From assembly GCF_947072475.1 (NCBI RefSeq), contig NZ_CAMTIA010000005.1:52846-116845 (forward strand): a stretch of DNA of 64,000 nt, read 5' to 3'. A program made the translations under genes and the position numbers. Under the pieces are notes generated by a model, which did no database searches, had not been told where the DNA came from, and worked only from the letters and a program-made list of their open reading frames with translations. Below, in pieces: positions 62,610-64,000 of this stretch. The stretch is from an uncultured Deefgea sp. (lineage in GTDB: Bacteria; Pseudomonadota; Gammaproteobacteria; Burkholderiales; Chitinibacteraceae). Numbering within the stretch: position 1 is the stretch's first letter; each line of letters starts with the position of its first letter.

Positions 62610-63319
62610 GCTTGAAGAGGAATGTTTAAAGATTGTTCAATATTGGAGTGATCGGTTTCAATCTTGATGACTTGCGCTTGATCGCTGCAGGCATTGGGCG
62701 GCAGTGGTAGTTGATATTGCCGCGTTGCGCCGGGCAGTAAATACCAATTATCAAATTGCTTGATGCTCGCGCCTTGCGTGCCGATTTGAATTTGGCGCAA
62801 TTTTTGCGTCACATTGCCAGTATTGCTGAGGGTGAAATTGAGTGTTTTCTGTTCGATATGCATCGGGCTAGCTTCGAGGTCGATTTTCTGTTGCTGAGCT
62901 TCAATAAAAATCGGCACACCAAAACTCACCACCATTGCCACATTGCCACTTTGCGCTGAGTCGGCTGCGCTATTGGGTTGCTCATTAAAATACAAGCGAT
63001 AAGCGGATTCTTGTTCTTGGGCAGCAGATTTGCGCGCAATACGCACCACTTGTTTTTGCTTGGGCTGCAATTCAAATTGGCGCGGGAAATAAATTAAATC
63101 TTGCTGGGCTTCGAGATACACATCATTGGCCGCAGCATCCTGCGTCCAGCGTTTAAGCACTAGCGCAATGCGTAATGGTGTATTGCCATTATTGCTGACG
63201 GTAATCGCTTGGCTTTTGGTTTGGCTGGTGAAATCGAGCCGAATTGGGCTAATGGCAAACTCACCGGCAGAAAGAAATGTGCTGGTCAGCGCGATGACTA
63301 GAGTCAGAATCCATTGCAT
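62597..63319 (-). CDS. Periplasmic fimbrial chaperone (Csu/sigma type)
   Basis: This is a 240-residue chaperone with two Ig-like domains. The signal peptide is residues 1-17. The first domain has EFAISPIRLDFTSQTKSQAITVSN, the G1-like FELQPKQKQVVRIARK near residue 80 and YRLYFNEQP near 102, the usual PapD-like core. The second includes IDLEASPMHIEQKTLNFTLSNTGN. It donates a strand to unfolded subunits and delivers them to the usher. It lies 107 bp downstream of the pilin with a hairpin between. Confidence 0.88.
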   Translation of the reverse strand: MQWILTLVIALTSTFLSAGEFAISPIRLDFTSQTKSQAITVSNNGNTPLRIALVLKRWTQDAAANDVYLEAQQDLIYFPRQFELQPKQKQVVRIARKSAAQEQESAYRLYFNEQPNSAADSAQSGNVAMVVSFGVPIFIEAQQQKIDLEASPMHIEQKTLNFTLSNTGNVTQKLRQIQIGTQGASIKQFDNWYLLPGATRQYQLPLPPNACSDQAQVIKIETDHSNIEQSLNIPLQACKS

Positions 63320-63384
63320 TTTTCGTACTTCATCAGGAAATTATTATTTATAGCGTAAAGATGGCAGTTTATCTGCACAGCACC

Positions 63385-63412
63385 CTCTCTCGACAGACAA
63401 GGTGCGAGAGAG
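63385..63412 (-). promoter_or_regulatory. Hairpin between the pilin and chaperone genes
   Basis: CTCTCTCG (63385-63392) and CGAGAGAG (63405-63412) are exact arms with a 12-base loop, 14 bases after the pilin stop. There is no T-run after it on the minus strand. It probably protects the pilin mRNA end or partly ends transcription, so that more pilin than chaperone and usher is made, as in other pilus operons. Confidence 0.6.
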
Positions 63413-63426
63413 AACAACTAAGCTAT

Positions 63427-63888
63427 TTATGGCAAGAGCGTTAAAGTTACGGTATCGCTGTAGTCGCCTGCGGGTTTGCTATCTGCCGCGGTAGCTTCCA
63501 TCGTTGCGTTGACTGTTAATTCGATTGGATTGCTTTTTCCTGCGCCAATTTCTGATGCCTTGCTGAGTGTTAAAGCATAAGGAATCAGTTCTGTATCGCC
63601 TGTTGTTGATTTTAAATTCATTTGCGAACTTACGGCATTAGCGCCTTCGTTTGCGGTGAGATTCACAGTCGTACCTTTAGTACACCAGAATTGAGCTTTA
63701 GCTTCTTGTGGGGATGGCGCAGTGCCTTCGGTTAAACTGCCAAAATCTAGTGTGATTGCATCCGCATTAACAAAGGCACAAGTGCCAACGATATTGGCTT
63801 TAATATCGATATTTTTTGTGGCAGCAAATCCGCTGCTACTCAATAGTGCGAGTGCAATCGCAAAGCTTTGAGTGAGTTTTTTACTCAT
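63427..63888 (-). CDS. SCPU-domain major pilin of the chaperone-usher operon
   Basis: This is a 153-residue secreted subunit. The signal peptide is residues 1-23 (ending SSGFAA). The mature part has NIVGTCAFVNADAITLDFGSLTEG and AQFWCTKGTTVNLTANEGANA, with the two Cys that close the subunit, and ends DYSDTVTLTLLP. It resembles the CsuA/B main rod subunit. As first gene it probably supplies most of the fibre. AGGAA lies eight bases before the ATG. Confidence 0.85.
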   Translation of the reverse strand: MSKKLTQSFAIALALLSSSGFAATKNIDIKANIVGTCAFVNADAITLDFGSLTEGTAPSPQEAKAQFWCTKGTTVNLTANEGANAVSSQMNLKSTTGDTELIPYALTLSKASEIGAGKSNPIELTVNATMEATAADSKPAGDYSDTVTLTLLP

Positions 63889-63942
63889 GACTAATTCCTG
63901 ATGAAATAAATAAATCGGTTTGAAATGAATCTGGTTGATTTA

Positions 63943-63971
63943 TGTATCACAGGTTCAAATAGTAAGTGCAA
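63943..63971 (-). promoter_or_regulatory. Likely sigma-70 promoter of the pilus operon
   Basis: On the minus strand TTGCAC (63971-63966) and GATACA (63948-63943) are separated by 17 bases. Transcription would start about 48 bases before the pilin ATG. No further regulatory site can be judged so near the edge of the window. Confidence 0.5.
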
Positions 63972-64000
63972 CGCTAGGTAGGTTCGTCAATTCAGTGACT

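Overview
This window looks like chromosomal core sequence from a betaproteobacterium, most likely in or near the Neisseriales (Chitinibacter/Deefgea/Chromobacterium-type). That placement is inferred from gene content and order: a complete dcw cluster without murB, two LpxL-type acyltransferases beside metK, dciA and an M23 peptidase in front of secA, metXW, and rpoH directly after ftsEX. No rRNA, tRNA, CRISPR array or complete insertion sequence was seen.

Layout. 1-2906: a truncated MocR/GntR-type regulator divergent from a small membrane protein, a rhodanese and a PaiB-like flavin protein, then a GNAT acetyltransferase. 3070-8635: uppP, a likely sRNA gene, dciA divergent from an M23 peptidase, and secA. 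8640-10430: an AT-rich gene of unknown function between related inverted repeats, probably a small acquired island. 10428-17875: a LysE exporter, two lipid A acyltransferases, metK and ahcY (the SAM cycle), a TPR protein and a ferredoxin. 17982-22661: rsmD, ftsY, ftsEX and rpoH, with a perfect CIRCE operator in front of rpoH.

23357-41376 is the division and cell wall (dcw) cluster: mraZ-rsmH-ftsL-ftsI-murE-murF-mraY-murD-ftsW-murG-murC-ddl-(promoter)-ftsQ-ftsA-ftsZ-lpxC. Most genes overlap by a few bases. MraZ-type GTGGG repeats precede mraZ, and MurG carries an unusual N-terminal membrane segment. 41422-48548 continues the envelope theme: rsmE, msbA, three glycosyltransferases on the minus strand, then a glycosyltransferase and an O-antigen-ligase-like protein on the plus strand. 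Together with the LpxL-type enzymes, LpxC, MsbA and UppP, the window covers much of lipid A/LPS and peptidoglycan assembly. metX-metW overlap the ligase gene.

50354-55000 holds accessory metabolic genes: an oxidoreductase, a DUF2185 protein, an M14 carboxypeptidase, a DUF1801 protein, a small basic protein, a hemerythrin and a dienelactone hydrolase. 55126-59634 is a minus-strand purine cluster (purE, purK, purC) interleaved with an AlkD-like glycosylase, an acetyltransferase and a small membrane protein. 59872-63888 is a compact archaic (sigma/Csu-type) chaperone-usher pilus operon on the minus strand, with its promoter near the right edge.

The points most worth following up are the sRNA with a C/U-rich anti-Shine-Dalgarno segment (about 4107-4223), CIRCE control of rpoH, the membrane-anchored MurG, the 47-bp dyad before ahcY, and the repeat-flanked AT-rich gene.
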